Positions 53,093-62,048 of a stretch of 64,000 nt of DNA are shown here, in pieces; within the stretch, counting starts at the first letter, position 1; each line of letters starts with the position of its first letter. A program made the translations under genes and the position numbers. Location: contig CAWBKX010000002.1 in NCBI GenBank assembly GCA_963789565.1, positions 1,984,001 through 2,048,000 on the forward strand, in the 5' to 3' direction. Under the pieces are notes generated by a model that ran no database searches, was not told where the DNA came from, and worked only from the letters and a program-made list of their open reading frames with translations. Origin of the DNA: CALAGB01 sp963789565. GTDB lineage: Bacteria > Chloroflexota > Chloroflexia > Thermomicrobiales > Thermomicrobiaceae.

Positions 53093-54007
53093 ATGGACAT
53101 GGAGATGATTGAGATCGAGGCCTTCGTAGCCATCGCCGAGGCGGGAACCTTCACGGCAGCGGCCGAGGCACTGCATCTCTCGCAGCCAGCCATCAGCCGA
53201 CGCATCGATCTGCTCGAGCAGGAGTTATGCGCGCCACTCTTCGAACGCATCCCCAAAGGCGTGCGCCTCAGCGAAGCCGGTGCGGCCTTCCTGCCACATG
53301 CGCGCAGCATCCTGGCCGAAGCTCGTGACGGCGCCGCTGCGGTGCGCGAGACGATCGACGGAGATGTTGGCACGTTGGTGCTAGCGCTCATCGGAACGCT
53401 GGCCAGTACCTCGCTCACCAGGCAACTGCACCAATTCCGGCAATCGCATCCACGCACCCGTCTGGTGCTGCACACGGCTCGTAGCCATGAGGTGAGCGAG
53501 ATGGTGCTGCGGGGCCATGCTACGCTCGGCCTGCGCTATTTCATCGACCCGAACTCCGGCATCACCTCGCTGTTGGTCTACGAGGAGCCGCTGGTGATCG
53601 CTCGGTCTGCTCAAAGCATGTTGCTGAGAGACGGACGGCTTGAGCCTGACGGCCTCGTCGGCATTCCCTGGGTGGCCTTCCCGACCGGGCCCGGTGTGCC
53701 GAACGAACCCTACGCACATCTGCTGACGCGACTCCTGGCGATGTGGGGTATGGACGACGCCGAACGGGTGACGATCGACAGCCTGACCGCCCAGAAGCGC
53801 ATGATCGAAGCCGATTTCGGGCTCGGGCTACTGCCCGCCAGCGCCATCGAAGAGGAGACTCGGCTGGGAACGCTGGTGGCGCTCGACATCCCCGCGCTCA
53901 CCCTGACCGTCCCGGTCGTGGCGATCCACCGCAAGAACGGCTTCCTCAGCGGCGCCGCCCGCAGCCTGCTCGCCGATCTGGTCGCCTCGGGCCAGCCTCT
54001 TCCCTAG
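53093..54007 (+). CDS. LysR-family regulator
   Basis: A 304-residue regulator: HTH at residues 4-60 (MIEIEAFVAIAEAGTFTAAA, EALHLSQPAISRRIDLLEQE) and a substrate-binding domain (GDVGTLVLALIGTLASTSLT ...). The ribosome site is weak, so the start could be an in-frame ATG a few codons later. It sits between the IS element and the ferritin-like genes; its target is unknown. Confidence 0.9.
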   Translation: MDMEMIEIEAFVAIAEAGTFTAAAEALHLSQPAISRRIDLLEQELCAPLFERIPKGVRLSEAGAAFLPHARSILAEARDGAAAVRETIDGDVGTLVLALIGTLASTSLTRQLHQFRQSHPRTRLVLHTARSHEVSEMVLRGHATLGLRYFIDPNSGITSLLVYEEPLVIARSAQSMLLRDGRLEPDGLVGIPWVAFPTGPGVPNEPYAHLLTRLLAMWGMDDAERVTIDSLTAQKRMIEADFGLGLLPASAIEEETRLGTLVALDIPALTLTVPVVAIHRKNGFLSGAARSLLADLVASGQPLP

Positions 54008-54126
54008 ACGTTCACGAAGATGCGTAGACGCAGCCCCCTCCGTGGCTGCCCTCGGGCTGCTAAACCTGCAAGACCCGCCTCCCTCCTCTACGGCAGTTCT
54101 GACATTGCTCGAAAGCGGAGAAAAGA

Positions 54127-54163
54127 GTGTCTGCCCGCCCGGTTGGGATAGGCAGACAGACAC
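54127..54163 (-). terminator. terminator of the ferritin-like gene pair
   Basis: Arms GTGTCTGCC and GGCAGACA pair; on the minus strand the stem is followed by TCTTTTCT. It is 27 bases beyond the stop codon at 54190. Confidence 0.8.
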
Positions 54164-54189
54164 CCACAAGGGAGGAAAAGGATTGGGAG

Positions 54190-55452
54190 TTAGCTCTGTT
54201 TGGACTGCAGGTACTCGTCTCCGAGCAGGCCTAGCAGCACGTCGAAGCGCTCCGGCCAGACGCCCGGGTGCCACTCGAAACGCTGGCGCTGGAAGTACTG
54301 AACCGTCAGTCCAGTGCTCTTGTCGACATACGGCTCGCTGATCGGATAGCCGTAGACGGCCAGGTCGCCGAATGCCTTCCAGTACTGGAGGAATCCGCCC
54401 GAAACGTTGTGACCGGTCTCCTTGAAGTAGACTCCGCTGCCGTTGTCCCCCACCGACTTGAACGGATCCGTGTCCATCAAGCCCTCTTGCTGCGCTTTCC
54501 AGCTACCGAGGAGCGTGAGCAGGACGTCGTAGTGCGACGCGAAGGTGCCCGGATGCCATTCGAAGCGGACGCGCTCGAAGTACTGCACTGTCATGCCGTT
54601 CTCCTGCATCTCTTCGGTGATCGGGTAACCAAAGATCGGCAGTCCGCCAAACTTCTCCCAGTAGGCACGGAAGCCGCCGCCCAGGTTATGACCGGTGATG
54701 TCGAAGTAGGTGCTCCCTGGCGCGTTGCTCTTGGGCGCCATCGGCAGGAAGACCGCACCCGGCGACGTCGTTCCGGAGCCATTGCCGAAGAAGGGGGCGG
54801 CGATCGCCATGACTTCGTCCGGCGTGCGCGGCTTGGCGAAGGCATCCGGCGCGAAGAGATCGGTGCCCGGCGCGACGATGTCGGCGAGCGCCGAGGCGTG
54901 CTCCGCCTCCACCGCGTGGATGCTCAAAGCCGCGTTGAGGACGTCGGTGTTCTTGATCGACGCAGCGGCACCCAGGTAGGCACTGGCTCCCACCGACTCG
55001 ACGTACTGGAAGAGCTTCACGATGGCGGTGGGATCGCTCGGGACGCTGGAGAAGTCGTATTTCTGCGCCTGCACCGGAGTGCCGCCCAACTGATTGATGG
55101 TCTGGGTGATGGCGTCGACGTGCGCCTTCTCGTGGCTGCCGAACGCCTGGAAATAGGTCAGCGCGCGGCCAGTCAGGACGTTGGCGTCCAAAATGGCCTG
55201 ATAGGCAGCGGCCTCGAGGTGCTCCAACGTCAGGGCGTAGTTGAGGATGTCGAGGTCACTGTCGAGCGGGGCCGCTGCCGCGGCGGCGGCGTTACTGAAG
55301 CCGGGGAGCTTCAGCGTAGCGCCACCACGCGAGAAATTCATCGGGATTGCCGTAACGGCGATCGCTCCGGCGCCCATCGCCAGGGTTCTCTTCAGCAGGC
55401 TCCGGCGCGAGACCTGTCCACTGAATATCGCATCTTTGTACGCGGTCATCAT
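54190..55452 (-). CDS. Tat-exported ferritin-like protein with two C-terminal envelope repeats
   Basis: A 420-residue fusion. Residues 10-45: twin-arginine signal (VSRRSLLKRTLAMGAGAIAV). Residues 62-200: ferritin-like four-helix domain (NYALTLEHLEAAAYQAIL, FGSHEKAHVDAITQTINQLG, SIHAVEAEHASALADIV) with the expected Glu/His metal ligands. Residues 250-316 and 343-410: two homologous repeats (ITGHNLGGGFRAYWEKFGGL ... FEWHPGTF; ETGHNVSGGFLQYWKAFGDL ... FEWHPGVW), resembling the wall-binding LGFP-type repeats. It may hold iron or protect the envelope from metal/peroxide stress. It is upstream of nothing but its own terminator and follows the second ferritin-like gene. Confidence 0.88.
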   Translation of the reverse strand: MMTAYKDAIFSGQVSRRSLLKRTLAMGAGAIAVTAIPMNFSRGGATLKLPGFSNAAAAAAAPLDSDLDILNYALTLEHLEAAAYQAILDANVLTGRALTYFQAFGSHEKAHVDAITQTINQLGGTPVQAQKYDFSSVPSDPTAIVKLFQYVESVGASAYLGAAASIKNTDVLNAALSIHAVEAEHASALADIVAPGTDLFAPDAFAKPRTPDEVMAIAAPFFGNGSGTTSPGAVFLPMAPKSNAPGSTYFDITGHNLGGGFRAYWEKFGGLPIFGYPITEEMQENGMTVQYFERVRFEWHPGTFASHYDVLLTLLGSWKAQQEGLMDTDPFKSVGDNGSGVYFKETGHNVSGGFLQYWKAFGDLAVYGYPISEPYVDKSTGLTVQYFQRQRFEWHPGVWPERFDVLLGLLGDEYLQSKQS

Positions 55453-55495
55453 TCATCCCTTCGTATGCATGTCGGTCGATGTCACGTTCGGGCGC

Positions 55496-56008
55496 TTACT
55501 GCTCCGGACCCAGAATCGGGGTGACCGTGTCGAGCACTTGCTGCGGCGTCATGGTCCCCTCGAAAGCGTTCGGCACTGGGTTGGCGTTCGGATCCATTCG
55601 CGCCCGAATAACCGCCGCGTGACGTGCCTCGATCTGGACGATGGAGCCCGCGGTGGTCAGGTAGTCCTTGTTCTGGATGTCCGGCGCGGCACCGTCGTAT
55701 GCCATGACGCCGACCGGCTCCAGCGTTCCGGCGATCTTCAACAGTCCATCTTGGCTGCTCATGTCGCCCAGCACGCTGAAGTCGTAGGACGCGCGCGCCT
55801 TGACGGGCGTGCCGCCGGCGTTGGTGATCGCCTGGGTGAGGCCGGTCACGTGCGCCTCTTCGTGACTCTTGATGGTGTTGAAGTCGTTCAGTACGTCTCC
55901 CTGGAGCTTGCCGGAGGCCACCGCCTGCCGGTAGAACTCCGCTTCCAGATGCTCCAGCGTGAGCGCGTAGTTCAAGACATCGATATCGTTGTTGAAGTAC
56001 TGAGCCAT
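55496..56008 (-). CDS. small ferritin-like domain protein
   Basis: A 170-residue protein of the same ferritin-like group without a signal peptide: DVLNYALTLEHLEAEFYRQA, KSHEEAHVTGLTQAITNAGG, GSIVQIEARHAAVIRARMDP. AAGGGAG precedes ATG 56008. It lies 43 bases upstream of the Tat-exported paralogue in the same direction, so the two form a probable operon with a cytoplasmic and an exported member. Confidence 0.88.
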   Translation of the reverse strand: MAQYFNNDIDVLNYALTLEHLEAEFYRQAVASGKLQGDVLNDFNTIKSHEEAHVTGLTQAITNAGGTPVKARASYDFSVLGDMSSQDGLLKIAGTLEPVGVMAYDGAAPDIQNKDYLTTAGSIVQIEARHAAVIRARMDPNANPVPNAFEGTMTPQQVLDTVTPILGPEQ

Positions 56009-56295
56009 TGCACACTCCCTTTTTCCGTGTGTGTCGTGTTGCGTGACGTCCATCGGTGGACTGCATCGAAACTTCGGGTGGTCTCCACGACGCGCGTGTC
56101 GGCATTCCTCCATCCTGTCGCCGCGACGCGGGCGTCCGTCTTCTTGGGCTTGATGTTTTCGCGATCAATCCGCGGAGGGCAAATCCACAGACTTGCCGCT
56201 GACGCCACGTGCGGCATCGTTGACAGTGGGTACGGAGTCAGCGTGGAAGTTGGATTAATCGAGTGTGAAAATGTCGAGGAAATTGGAGAGCAACG
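56009..56295. other. 287-base region between the ferritin-like genes and the second exporter
   Basis: No gene; it holds the promoter of the ferritin-like pair. No clear operator was recognised. Confidence 0.3.
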
Positions 56296-56327
56296 CGAAA
56301 GGCGCCGGTGCGTTCCGGCGCCTTTCG
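56296..56327 (-). terminator. hairpin terminator of the second DHA2 exporter
   Basis: A perfect 13-base stem (CGAAAGGCGCCGG / CCGGCGCCTTTCG) with a 6-base loop lies 33 bases beyond the stop of the exporter gene. Confidence 0.75.
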
Positions 56328-56360
56328 TTCAAGTTCGGGTTTGGTTCGGGCTGTGCCCGC

Positions 56361-57893
56361 TCAGTCGTGATCGGCTGAACCGACCGTCACCGGCTCCGGT
56401 TCGCGCGCACCGATACGTTCTCGTTCGGCACTCGCCTGGGCAGGAGCCGGAGCTCGCCGCATGGATGCCGCCGCATCCTCGTCTCGAATCAGGAAGGCCA
56501 CACCGATGCCGACGAACGCCAGAAGCGCGGTCGCCAGGAAGGCGTCGTGGTAACCGAGCAAGGCTGCATGTCGTGTTGCCGCGGCGATCGCCGCCTGTCC
56601 GGTCACTCCTTGCACGGCCGCGTTGACGTGCGACTGGATGCGGTCGACCAGCACGGTTGCCATGAGCGCCACACCAACCGAGGCCGCTACCTGGCGGTTG
56701 GTGCTGAAGAGCGCCGACGCGCGTCCGGTGTCCTCTCGGCTGATCGTAGCGTAGGTCGCCGCTTGCATCGGCACCATACCGACGCCCATGGCCGCGCCGC
56801 GCAGCAGCATTAGCGAGCGGATCCACCACTGGCTGGTGTTCAGGCCAACCAGTAGGAAGAGGGACGAGACGATGGTGACGCCGATCATGCTCGCCATGAT
56901 CATGCGCCGCGGCCCAACCCGCGAATACATGCGGCTCGAGACCTGTGCCACCGCCGCCATACCCATGGCCTGCGGAAAGGTGGTCAAGCCCGACTGGAAA
57001 GCCGAGAGACCCAGCAGATCCTGTAGGAACAACGGCAACAGGAAGAGCAGACCCATCATGGCGCCGAAGACCATGAAGACGACCAGATTCCCGTTGCGGA
57101 ACATGCGGTCTTTGAAGAGCCGCAATGCGAGCATCGGCTCACGTGTGCGCGTCTCGACGACGATGAGCGCGGCCAGCAGGAGCATTCCTACGATGCCGGT
57201 CAGATAGACCCTCGGAGCGCTCCAACCGATGCTTGGACCTTGCGAGAGGGCATAGAGGAGTAATGGTAACCCCGCACCTCCCAACAGGAATCCCGGAATG
57301 TCGAAGCTCCCAACATTCTCCTCGGTGTTTTCTTGCAGCACGAAGAGGGCGAAGAGGAATCCGGCGATGCCGACCGGCGGGTTGATGTAGAAGATCCAGC
57401 GCCAGCTGGCGTGATCGACCAGCCAGCCACCCAGGATCGGGCCGACGGTCGGCGCAATGGCCGTTGGGATGACCAATACCGCCGAAGCGGTGGCGCGCTC
57501 GTGCGGCGGGAAGGCGCGGAAGAGCATGGCCGTGCCGACCGGCGTCATCATGCCGCCGCCGATGCCCTGCAATACACGGAAGAAGATCAGCGAATCGATG
57601 CTCCAGGCGCGTCCACACAGGGCCGAACCAATCGAGAACATCGCCAGCGCGAAGAGGAAGACCTTCTTCGTGCCGAAGCGATCTCCCACCCAACCGGATG
57701 CCGGAATCCAGACCGCCAAACTCAGGAGGTAGGCGGTGACGACCCACTCGAGCGTAGTCGTAGGGGCATGGAAATCTCGACCCAACGTCGGCAAGGCGAC
57801 GTTGACGATGGTCGAGTCCATGATATCCATGAAGAGACCCGTCAAGAAGACGATCGCGACGAGCCACTTATACGGAATCGATCTCACATTCAC
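56361..57893 (-). CDS. second DHA2-family MFS exporter
   Basis: A 510-residue EmrB/QacA-type exporter: FMDIMDSTIVNVALPTLGRD (motif C region), SGWVGDRFGTKKVFLFALAM (motif A), VLQGIGGGMMTPVGTAMLF and PTAIAPTVGPILGGWLVDHA (motif C). Starts with GTG preceded by GGAG. A perfect 22-base palindrome lies 93 bases upstream, a likely repressor operator. No TetR gene is adjacent, unlike the first exporter. Confidence 0.93.
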   Translation of the reverse strand: MNVRSIPYKWLVAIVFLTGLFMDIMDSTIVNVALPTLGRDFHAPTTTLEWVVTAYLLSLAVWIPASGWVGDRFGTKKVFLFALAMFSIGSALCGRAWSIDSLIFFRVLQGIGGGMMTPVGTAMLFRAFPPHERATASAVLVIPTAIAPTVGPILGGWLVDHASWRWIFYINPPVGIAGFLFALFVLQENTEENVGSFDIPGFLLGGAGLPLLLYALSQGPSIGWSAPRVYLTGIVGMLLLAALIVVETRTREPMLALRLFKDRMFRNGNLVVFMVFGAMMGLLFLLPLFLQDLLGLSAFQSGLTTFPQAMGMAAVAQVSSRMYSRVGPRRMIMASMIGVTIVSSLFLLVGLNTSQWWIRSLMLLRGAAMGVGMVPMQAATYATISREDTGRASALFSTNRQVAASVGVALMATVLVDRIQSHVNAAVQGVTGQAAIAAATRHAALLGYHDAFLATALLAFVGIGVAFLIRDEDAAASMRRAPAPAQASAERERIGAREPEPVTVGSADHD

Positions 57894-57985
57894 ACGGCAA
57901 CTCCATCTCAATCTACCTGCATCGTGCCGTCGACGCTTGAGATTGCGGACCAATGACGAAGAGTTCGCGATCGAACAAACGGAGA

Positions 57986-58007
57986 GCTGACTTACCGGTA
58001 AGTCAGC
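57986..58007. promoter_or_regulatory. perfect 22-base palindrome, TetR-type operator candidate
   Basis: Half-sites GCTGACTTACC and GGTAAGTCAGC are perfect complements with no spacer, giving the TTACCGGTAA centre typical of TetR-family sites. It lies between the second exporter start (57893) and the RskA gene stop (58181), so it most likely regulates the exporter. Confidence 0.75.
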
Positions 58008-58180
58008 CTAAGAATTATATCAAGGTTTTCGACCGACATGGTTGACTGTCGGGGGTACCTGACCAGTCGTACAGGGAGAAAGCGTGACGAAATCAAGGCT
58101 TCCTGGCCTGTTGTACAGCCTTCGAAACGTCCAGATCGAGATGCCATGCGTACCGGTTTTGCGACCGTCAACCCACGAGG

Positions 58181-58927
58181 CTAAAACGAGGTGACGATAA
58201 CCTGCTCTCCAGACGGGGTTGGACTACCCAACGGGCCTTGTTCGATCGTGATCGCGACCGCTCGATACTGGCTCATATTCGCCGCCACGGCCACTTCACC
58301 GTTTGCCGTATCGAAAACACCAGCGGCGATCGGCGTATTCCCCTGAATCAGCCACAGCTCGTAGACCTGACCCGACTGCAGCTGTGGGAGCCCCTGCGGC
58401 TTGACGATCATGACCTGCTTGTCCTTCAGGTAGATGAGTTGGCCACCCGCACCGCTGACGCCAGGCGCGGCCTGCAGGGCGATGACCTGCTCGTTGGGGT
58501 TGTTCGTCGATCGCAGTGAGAGGTTCCAGCCAAGCATTCCCAGGCCAAAGAGGAGGAAGACGGCCGCGGCCGCCCAGGGCAGAATGGAGCCGCCGCGGAA
58601 GCGGGTCACTCTGCCGCCCGACGCGGGAAGCTGGGTAACGCTCGACGTCTCGTCCTCGACGATACCGGCGTGATTCTGGCTCGACCCGCCAGCCTCCGCT
58701 ACGGCCGCAGCCCGGATGCGTTCGCGCAAGCCGTCCGACGGCGCACGCTCCTCGACGCTCAAAGGCATGGCGTGGACCGCCACCAGGAGCTCGTCGAGCT
58801 CGGCATTGCATGCGTCGCAGGTCAAGAGATGCGCTTCCAACGCCTCACGCTCGTCGTCAGTCAACGCTCCGAGCGCGTAAGCACCGAGCATCTCTTGATA
58901 TTCATGATGTTCGCGTTCAGTGGCCAT
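58181..58927 (-). CDS. RskA-type anti-sigma factor
   Basis: A 248-residue protein: N-terminal zinc-binding anti-sigma domain with His33-x3-Cys37-x2-Cys40 (EAHLLTCDACNAEL), one membrane helix near residue 115 (LPWAAAAVFLLFGLGMLGWN) and a C-terminal RskA domain (QVYELWLIQGNTPIAAGVFD, VAVAANMSQYRAVAITIEQG). It overlaps the sigma factor gene end by 11 bases, so the pair is translationally coupled. It holds the sigma factor at the membrane until released by proteolysis or stress. Confidence 0.93.
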   Translation of the reverse strand: MATEREHHEYQEMLGAYALGALTDDEREALEAHLLTCDACNAELDELLVAVHAMPLSVEERAPSDGLRERIRAAAVAEAGGSSQNHAGIVEDETSSVTQLPASGGRVTRFRGGSILPWAAAAVFLLFGLGMLGWNLSLRSTNNPNEQVIALQAAPGVSGAGGQLIYLKDKQVMIVKPQGLPQLQSGQVYELWLIQGNTPIAAGVFDTANGEVAVAANMSQYRAVAITIEQGPLGSPTPSGEQVIVTSF

Positions 58928-59642
58928 CCGCGCTGCCGTCTATCCTGTAGCTGCCCGATACCGTCAACGTTTCGTAGAGCTTGCGCAATCCCAGACGCAG
59001 GCGACTCTTGATCGTTCCGAGTGGGATACCGGTGCGATCGGCGATCTCGCGATGCGTCAGTCCTTCGAAATAGGCCATCTCGATAGCGCTACGCTGTTCG
59101 TCCGGAAGATCGACCACGGCCTCGCGCACCGCCTCGGCACGCAGCCCCCGGACGACTTCCACCCAGAGATCCTGACCAGAGAGGACCGGTTCGAGCTTGT
59201 CGAAATCGACCTCGTCCCGTTGCCGTCCATAGCGACCACGAAGCTGATCGATCGCGCGGTTGCGCACGATTGACAGGAGCCAGGTTCGGATGTTGCCGCG
59301 CTCCGCATCGAACGAATCGGCCTTGCGCCAGACATTCATGAAGGAGTCCTGCACCACCTCTTCAGCGGTTGCGGCGTCTCCCAGGATGCGATAGGCCAGC
59401 CCGAAGGCCAACCGGCCGTAACGGTCATACAACATGACCAGTGCATCCGGATCGCTCCTGGCGATCGCGCTGAGAACGGCTCCGTCATCCCGATCGACCA
59501 ATCCGGTTCGTTCCTCTCCCGTTAGTACGACCTCGACGCCTCTTTGGATCAGATCTGGTCGGCGCTTCGGCCATCGCTGAGTGTAGCACTCGGCCCTGCG
59601 GCCCATGCTGGTGCGCGTATGCGCTGCGGCTTGTCTCTTCAC
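58917..59642 (-). CDS. ECF sigma factor (SigK/SigL-like)
   Basis: A 241-codon frame; the sigma-70 region 2 (VMLYDRYGRLAFGLAYRILG, AEEVVQDSFMNVWRKADSFD) and region 4 (AVVDLPDEQRSAIEMAYFEG, THREIADRTGIPLGTIKSRL) are clear, ending DGH. The N-terminal ~45 residues are not family-like; a TTG start near 59500 (after GGAGAGG) would give a normal length. Overlap with the anti-sigma gene supports the pairing. Target promoters unknown. Confidence 0.9.
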   Translation of the reverse strand: MKRQAAAHTRTSMGRRAECYTQRWPKRRPDLIQRGVEVVLTGEERTGLVDRDDGAVLSAIARSDPDALVMLYDRYGRLAFGLAYRILGDAATAEEVVQDSFMNVWRKADSFDAERGNIRTWLLSIVRNRAIDQLRGRYGRQRDEVDFDKLEPVLSGQDLWVEVVRGLRAEAVREAVVDLPDEQRSAIEMAYFEGLTHREIADRTGIPLGTIKSRLRLGLRKLYETLTVSGSYRIDGSADGH

Positions 59643-59767
59643 TCCCTACCAAGAGTTAGTTTGCAAACATGGTATCGCATTGCGGTCCTCATCGCGCGTC
59701 TTCCGCGCATGCGTAGACTGGAGGACGCAGCGTCCGCACGCGTGACGCCCTCTCGACCAACCGAAGT

Positions 59768-59792
59768 GAACCTTTCCGCCTCCGCCCGCTAC
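59768..59792 (+). promoter_or_regulatory. possible ECF-type promoter of the second sigma operon
   Basis: GAAC at 59768-59771 and CTAC at 59789-59792 with 17 bases between, the spacing of ECF promoters, ending 23 bases upstream of the sigma gene ATG. Autoregulation is inferred from this pattern alone. Confidence 0.3.
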
Positions 59793-59815
59793 TAAGGGGT
59801 TGGAGGCAGACGAAT

Positions 59816-60406
59816 ATGGAGCGCTCGATCGTCGTGACGAACAGTTGGAGAACCGATCGAGCCAGCGACTCTGATGAGGCGCTGGTCACGCGCATCGCCA
59901 AAAAAGACCGATCCGCGCTCGATGCTCTCTACCTGCGTCATTCAACGCCCCTGCTCGGCTTCTTGATGCAGATCATCGACGAACGAGGTCAGGCAGAAGA
60001 GGTGTTGCAGGATACATTCCTGGCGGCGTGGCAGGGCGCGCCGCGCTTCCAACGCCGCTCGTCGGTCAAGACGTGGCTCTACGGTATCGCCCGGCGACAG
60101 GCGCACAACGCGCTGCGCCGCCACAACCTCGACGTCACCGATGATGCGCCTCTCGATCAGCTCGCTTCGAACGATCCGGAGCCGGAAGCCACGGCGCTGA
60201 GCAACGCCGATCGAGAGGCGGTGACCGCCGCCATCGGCCGACTCGGTCGCACCCAGCGCGAGATCCTGACGCTGGCCTTCGCCCAGGACCTCTCCTATCC
60301 CGAGATGGCCGAGGTCCTCGACGTACCGGTCGGGACGGTCAAGAGCCGCCTGAGCAACGCCAAGCGTCAATTGCGCCAGATCCTCGAATCGGCGGAAACG
60401 GAGTGA
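59816..60406 (+). CDS. ECF sigma factor heading an ABC-exporter operon
   Basis: A 196-residue RpoE-like sigma factor: region 2 (LDALYLRHSTPLLGFLMQII, AEEVLQDTFLAAWQGAPRFQ), region 4 (AIGRLGRTQREILTLAFAQD, YPEMAEVLDVPVGTVKSRLS). ATG follows GGAGG. The next gene, starting within or just after its stop, encodes a zinc-finger anti-sigma domain, so the pair is coupled. Confidence 0.93.
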   Translation: MERSIVVTNSWRTDRASDSDEALVTRIAKKDRSALDALYLRHSTPLLGFLMQIIDERGQAEEVLQDTFLAAWQGAPRFQRRSSVKTWLYGIARRQAHNALRRHNLDVTDDAPLDQLASNDPEPEATALSNADREAVTAAIGRLGRTQREILTLAFAQDLSYPEMAEVLDVPVGTVKSRLSNAKRQLRQILESAETE

Positions 60407-60411
60407 TACAC

Positions 60412-61338
60412 ATGTCGGATTCCATCCACGTCCATGTTGTCGATCTGCTCCCCGCCTACGTCAACCAGACACTCGATTTGGCCGAACGCGCCAGCGTCGA
60501 GCGACACCTGCGTGGCTGCGCGGCCTGCACGGCCGAGCTGGAATCGTGGCGCATGGTGGCCGGAGCGGCTCGTGAAGCATCGCTGGCGGTCGCGCGCCCT
60601 TCGATCGACGTGCTGCGCGGCATTCACACGGCCATCGACGCGGCTGAGCAGGCACCCGTTCTGGCGCGGAAACCAGCACATCACTCGATCGCCTATCTCT
60701 GGCAGCTCTTACTGGGGCAGCTATCGCTGGTTCGCCGCGGCATCTGGCTCGCATCGGCCCTCACCACGTCATTGGGCGTTCTGGTGGCGTTTCTGACCAG
60801 CCATCAGTCGATCGGATCGACCGTGCTGGCGCTCATCGCGCCGGTGGTGGCGGCCATCGGCATCGCCTTCATCTACGGGCCGGAGAACGATCCCTCCCTC
60901 GAGATCGCGGTGTCGACGCCGACCTCACCCCGCATGGTCCTGCTGAGTCGCATGACGCTGGTCTTCGGCTACGATCTGCTGCTCGCTTTAGTGGCCTCGG
61001 TGATCTTGAGCGCCTTCCATGGATCGAGCCTGTGGCAGCTCATCAACCTATGGTTCGGGCCGATGCTCTTCCTCTCGGCGCTGGCGCTGGCAATGTCGCT
61101 CCTCTTTAGCCCGGTCGTCGCCATGACCGCCGCGCTCGTTCCGTGGGGCGTGCGCCTGTTCAGCTTGAGCCGCTCGATGGATTCATCGGTCCCGCGAGGC
61201 GCGCAGCAGACACTGGCCCTTCCGTCACTCAGCCCCTTTCTGCTCGTGCTCGGTCTGGCGCTGCTCCTGTTCGCGATCGTTTACGTGCCACGTCAAGAGC
61301 GTTTTTCATCTGGGGGACCGACACCATGGCAGTCATGA
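60412..61338 (+). CDS. anti-sigma zinc finger fused to a six-helix permease-like domain
   Basis: A 308-residue fusion. The N-terminal 45 residues carry the anti-sigma zinc site His32-x3-Cys36-x2-Cys39 (VERHLRGCAACTAEL). After a linker come six membrane helices (LASALTTSLGVLVAFLTS; VLALIAPVVAAIGIAFIYG; LVFGYDLLLALVASVILSAF; GPMLFLSALALAMSLLF; VVAMTAALVPWGVRLFSL; LSPFLLVLGLALLLFAIVYV), with an ABC-2-like cytoplasmic loop. Usual anti-sigma factors have one helix, so this looks like anti-sigma control built into a transporter subunit. A start at 60403 overlapping the sigma stop is also possible. The following permease gene overlaps its end. Confidence 0.88.
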   Translation: MSDSIHVHVVDLLPAYVNQTLDLAERASVERHLRGCAACTAELESWRMVAGAAREASLAVARPSIDVLRGIHTAIDAAEQAPVLARKPAHHSIAYLWQLLLGQLSLVRRGIWLASALTTSLGVLVAFLTSHQSIGSTVLALIAPVVAAIGIAFIYGPENDPSLEIAVSTPTSPRMVLLSRMTLVFGYDLLLALVASVILSAFHGSSLWQLINLWFGPMLFLSALALAMSLLFSPVVAMTAALVPWGVRLFSLSRSMDSSVPRGAQQTLALPSLSPFLLVLGLALLLFAIVYVPRQERFSSGGPTPWQS

Positions 61339-62048
61339 CCGTAAGGTCGGAGCACACGCGCATAAATCTCATCTGGATACGCTACGAGCTACGGCGAGTC
61401 GGAGGCGGACTACTCATCCCGCTCATCGTCATCGTCGTCTTTGCCGGGTTCGGTGTGCTGATGCGGCTCAACGACGTTTCGCCCGCGCGCTCGATGCGTG
61501 CAGTGGTCGCCGGACTGGAGATCGGCCTCGCCACGGCGGTCGGTCTGACCACGGCATCATTGCTCGCCGGCGATTCGATGATCGAACTGCAGCTCTCGCT
61601 GCCGACACCCTATCGCACGACGTTCGCGCGGCGCCTGGGGCTGCTGCTTCTATGGTCGGCTCTGCTCGGGATCGGCGCCATCATCGTCGCGCGGCTTCTG
61701 GGTCACTCGCTCGCACCAGTCTCATTTATCGAAAGCCAGCTGGTCTGGCTCTCGCCGCTCGTCTGCTTCACGGGTGTGGCGGCGCTATTGACGCTGCTGC
61801 TACGGAGTTCAGCCGCCAGCAGCGCGATCATCGCAGGTATCTGGATCATGGAGAACTTGTTCGGCAAGCGTTTCGCGAACCATGCCTGGCTGCGACCGAT
61901 CTTTCTCTTTGCCACGACCTATCTGCCGGGCGCGAGCTTTTGGCTCAGCAACCGGATCGAGTTGGCCGCGATCGGATTGACGCTCTGCGCCGTGGTGCTC
62001 CTCTGGCTTGAACGAAATCCGGCGACACTACTGCGAGGAGATGACTGA
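61326..62048 (+). CDS. ABC-2-type transporter permease subunit
   Basis: A 240-residue membrane protein with about six helices (LLIPLIVIVVFAGFGVLMRL, GLATAVGLTTASLLAGDSMI, and others), and a cytoplasmic segment MIELQLSLPTPYRTTFARRL of the ABC-2 permease type. It overlaps the previous stop by 13 bases and shares one base with the next start, so expression is strongly coupled. Substrate unknown. Confidence 0.82.
   Translation: MAVMTVRSEHTRINLIWIRYELRRVGGGLLIPLIVIVVFAGFGVLMRLNDVSPARSMRAVVAGLEIGLATAVGLTTASLLAGDSMIELQLSLPTPYRTTFARRLGLLLLWSALLGIGAIIVARLLGHSLAPVSFIESQLVWLSPLVCFTGVAALLTLLLRSSAASSAIIAGIWIMENLFGKRFANHAWLRPIFLFATTYLPGASFWLSNRIELAAIGLTLCAVVLLWLERNPATLLRGDD

Noticed and set aside
54268..56626. 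Long plus-strand frames (about 420 and 461 codons) opposite the ferritin-like genes.
   Set aside because: Composition is that of reversed coding sequence; the minus-strand genes have signal peptides, ligands and ribosome sites.
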